From assembly GCF_008180195.1 (NCBI RefSeq), contig NZ_VTAV01000003.1:1-64000 (forward strand): a DNA stretch of 64,000 nt, given 5' to 3'. This DNA comes from Sphingobacterium phlebotomi. GTDB taxonomy: Bacteria > Bacteroidota > Bacteroidia > Sphingobacteriales > Sphingobacteriaceae. Below are positions 62,215 through 64,000 of the stretch, in pieces. The notes under the pieces were generated by a model that was given only the letters and a program-made list of their open reading frames with translations, made no database searches and was not told the origin of the DNA. A program made the position numbers and the translations under genes. Positions within the stretch are counted from its first letter, which is position 1. The number at the start of each line of letters is the position of its first letter.

Positions 62215-63774
62215 ATGTATAATATAAATCAATTTTGCATAGGGTTTTTGCTCATTACCCAACTATTGCTGATAAGTGGGGCCACGAAGACCTTTGCACA
62301 AACGGATACCACTGGACAGTATATACAGATAAGTCTGTTGGCAGGCTATACTAGTAACCATGTTGTCCCCTTTTGGATACGGTCCAATCAATTCGGTTCT
62401 ATTCCGCTTGACGGTGCCTCGGGAGGGTTGCTGGTGCGAGCTGCAAAAAACTATGCGATATCGGGTGAGTGGACAACATATAGGGATACAGCAAGCTCGG
62501 CTTGGGATTGGGGCTATGGACTAGAAGCACGAGCAAATATTGGGCATAAAGCACTAGTGCGATTAATTGATGCCCATGTCAAGGTGCGTTATGCAATGTT
62601 TGAGGCGAAGTTAGGTCGAACAAAAGACGTCATGGGTTTGAATGGCGATACTTTATTAAGTTCAGGGAATTTTGCGGTATCGGGAAATGCTTTGGGCGTA
62701 CCGATGCTGGATATCCGCATACCGCAATATTACCGCCTACCTTGGTTTGATGGGCTATTCTCGTTTAAGGGCAATTTTGCTAACGGATTTATGGGGAAGA
62801 TGCCTATTAATACAGATGTTTTTTTAATTCCTTCATCAAGTAATAGTTTGTCTACCTTACTCCATCAAAAATCGTTGTATGGACGTTTGGGAAAACCGCA
62901 TTGGCGCGTGAATCTGTATGGGGGGATTAACCATCAGGTACAATGGGGAAGTGAAAAGAAAGTATACGGGGATAGGTACACCCTAAACAGCATGGAAACA
63001 TTATGGTATGTTTTTTGGGGTAAGCCATACGGCGCACCCAGCATCCCCCGATCTAAATTGGGCAATCAGCAAGGATCAGTTGATCTCGGTGTTTCTTACG
63101 ATTGGGATGATATACAACTCATGGCTTATCGACAGAATATTTACGACGTCGGCGCCATTTCCAAATTGGCAAATATTGTTGACGGGTTAAACGGTATTAC
63201 ATTAACTAACAAAGAATATAACACCACTGAAAAAAACTGGGATTGGCAAAAGTTGCTGTTCGAGTTTTTCTATTCGAAAGATCAAGCTGGATATCCTTGG
63301 TCAAAACCCACTGCCTCCGGAGACGAGGACTATTATAACAATTATTACTATACAGATGGTTGGTCGTATAAGAAACAAGGCGTCGGATCACCGTTGATTA
63401 TACCGGCGCATACAGCGAAAAAAGGCCAAGCACATAATCCCTCAGATTACTTCATTAGCAATCGCGTAGTGGCGGGACATTTGGGACTGCGTGGACGCCT
63501 TTATCGATGGAATGTGCAAAGTAAACTGACGTTTGTTCGGCATTACGGAACCTTCGCAACCAGTGTCTATGGCAAATCTACAGGAGATCGATGGCATCCG
63601 CCGCATGACGAAACATTTTCCCCTGTCTCCCAATTCTCAGCGTTTATAGATGCCGAGCGAGAATTACGAAATAACTTTTTTCTTGGTCTACGCGTCGCTA
63701 TAGATCAAGGTCAATTATTGGATAACAGTGTCGGTGGACAGGTATCGTTACGAAAGTTTTTCGGAAAGCCTTAA
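62215..63774 (+). CDS. wzi: Capsule assembly protein Wzi-like outer-membrane barrel
   Basis: A roughly 519-residue outer-membrane protein of the Wzi family, which binds capsular polysaccharide at the cell surface. From the ATG at 62,215 there is a clean signal peptide ending TKTFAQ; in-frame starts 11-12 codons upstream are possible. Mature motifs include YTSNHVVPFWIRSNQFGSIP, NFAVSGNALGVPMLDIRIP and LYGRLGKPHWRVNLYGGINH, typical of Bacteroidota members. The protein ends in LRKFFGKP, not an aromatic residue. Its presence suggests that the polymer remains attached as a capsule. Confidence 0.87.
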   Translation: MYNINQFCIGFLLITQLLLISGATKTFAQTDTTGQYIQISLLAGYTSNHVVPFWIRSNQFGSIPLDGASGGLLVRAAKNYAISGEWTTYRDTASSAWDWGYGLEARANIGHKALVRLIDAHVKVRYAMFEAKLGRTKDVMGLNGDTLLSSGNFAVSGNALGVPMLDIRIPQYYRLPWFDGLFSFKGNFANGFMGKMPINTDVFLIPSSSNSLSTLLHQKSLYGRLGKPHWRVNLYGGINHQVQWGSEKKVYGDRYTLNSMETLWYVFWGKPYGAPSIPRSKLGNQQGSVDLGVSYDWDDIQLMAYRQNIYDVGAISKLANIVDGLNGITLTNKEYNTTEKNWDWQKLLFEFFYSKDQAGYPWSKPTASGDEDYYNNYYYTDGWSYKKQGVGSPLIIPAHTAKKGQAHNPSDYFISNRVVAGHLGLRGRLYRWNVQSKLTFVRHYGTFATSVYGKSTGDRWHPPHDETFSPVSQFSAFIDAERELRNNFFLGLRVAIDQGQLLDNSVGGQVSLRKFFGKP

Positions 63775-63825
63775 GCTAAATAACAGCATGAGAGCAGAAG
63801 TTCACTTAACAATCATAAAACTAGA

Positions 63826-64000
63826 ATGAAACAGATAAAGAAAATCACCTGTATCGGAGCGGGCTACGTTGGTGGACCAACAATGGCCGTTATTGCCCAG
63901 AAGAACCCCAATGTGGAGGTTACGGTAGTTGACCTGAACCAAGCGCGTATCGCGGCCTGGAACGACGAAAATTTGGAAAACCTCCCTGTTTACGAACCGG
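63826..64000 (+). CDS. ugd: UDP-glucose 6-dehydrogenase, 5' part only
   Basis: The first 58 codons run off the right edge. They encode [20 protein letters not shown], the NAD-binding start of the eukaryote-like UDP-glucose dehydrogenase group, followed by the acidic end of the second strand [15 protein letters not shown] and the start of LPVYEP. The enzyme oxidises UDP-glucose to UDP-glucuronate, a common building block of acidic polysaccharides. The remaining catalytic domain lies outside the window. Confidence 0.9.
   Translation, partial: MKQIKKITCIGAGYVGGPTMAVIAQKNPNVEVTVVDLNQARIAAWNDENLENLPVYEP

Noticed and set aside
1-64000. CRISPR arrays, tRNA genes, insertion sequences, prophage genes
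   Set aside because: Reading both strands and the intergenic gaps showed no regularly spaced direct repeats, cloverleaf-like sequences, transposase motifs or phage structural genes.

Overview
The window comes from a Bacteroidota chromosome, most likely a Sphingobacteriaceae-type bacterium (Sphingobacterium, Pedobacter or a relative). The support is the 3' end of a Bacteroidota-type 5S rRNA at the left edge, many promoter boxes matching the Bacteroidota -7 consensus TAnnTTTG, few purine-rich Shine-Dalgarno sequences, and family variants typical of the phylum (OmpA with thrombospondin type 3 repeats, PHP-type CpsB phosphatases, a Pit/DUF47 pair, a YfhO protein, a eukaryote-like UDP-glucose dehydrogenase). 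Genus assignment is inference.

Region 1 (1 to about 28,950) is housekeeping. It holds, in order: an SRPBCC protein, a NOL1/NOP2/sun (RsmF-like) RNA methyltransferase, coaBC, omega-like rpoZ, bamD, a NifU-type Fe-S scaffold, a small exported protein, a TPR-aroE-MBL hydrolase-LolC/E operon, a major OmpA-like protein, a histidine kinase-DUF47-Pit phosphate block, a phosphatidylserine decarboxylase-like gene, a MORN-like exported protein with polA, divergent rsgA, an AsmA-like protein, the TrkH/TrkA potassium uptake pair, YfhO, rarA and a DnaQ-like exonuclease.

Region 2 (about 28,958 to 38,528) is a first polysaccharide block: mannose-1-phosphate guanylyltransferase, CpsB-type phosphatase, the four dTDP-rhamnose genes and an acyltransferase-SGNH fusion. 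It is followed by a 58-residue membrane lipoprotein and a two-gene ergothioneine module (egtD, egtB).

Region 3 (about 38,529 to the right edge) is a second, Wzx/Wzy-type exopolysaccharide or capsule locus on one strand. It opens with a promoter and a leader of about 350 bases, then a polyprenyl-phosphate sugar transferase, a barrel/lipoprotein pair of unknown role, a second CpsB phosphatase, Wza, Wzc tyrosine kinase, fcl and gmd (GDP-fucose). An AT-rich variable cassette (49,392-59,740) carries three hexapeptide acetyltransferases, five glycosyltransferases, a flippase and a polymerase candidate. The distal part has a second manC, a membrane acyltransferase, Wzi and the start of ugd. Together regions 2 and 3 can supply GDP-mannose, GDP-fucose, dTDP-rhamnose and probably UDP-glucuronate, and build, export and anchor an acylated polymer under control of a tyrosine kinase/phosphatase pair.

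The most unusual signals are: a recurring TAnnTTTG-N4-ATG arrangement at five genes that predicts leaderless mRNAs; a perfect 27-bp inverted repeat carrying mirrored promoters between polA and rsgA, with an 8-codon mini-ORF directly before rsgA; a CoaBC whose residues 125 and 158 are Asp and Ser in place of the E. coli Asn and Cys; an SGNH acyltransferase with Cys in place of the nucleophilic Ser; and the uncharacterised barrel/lipoprotein pair inside the export operon. I saw no CRISPR array, tRNA gene, insertion sequence or prophage.
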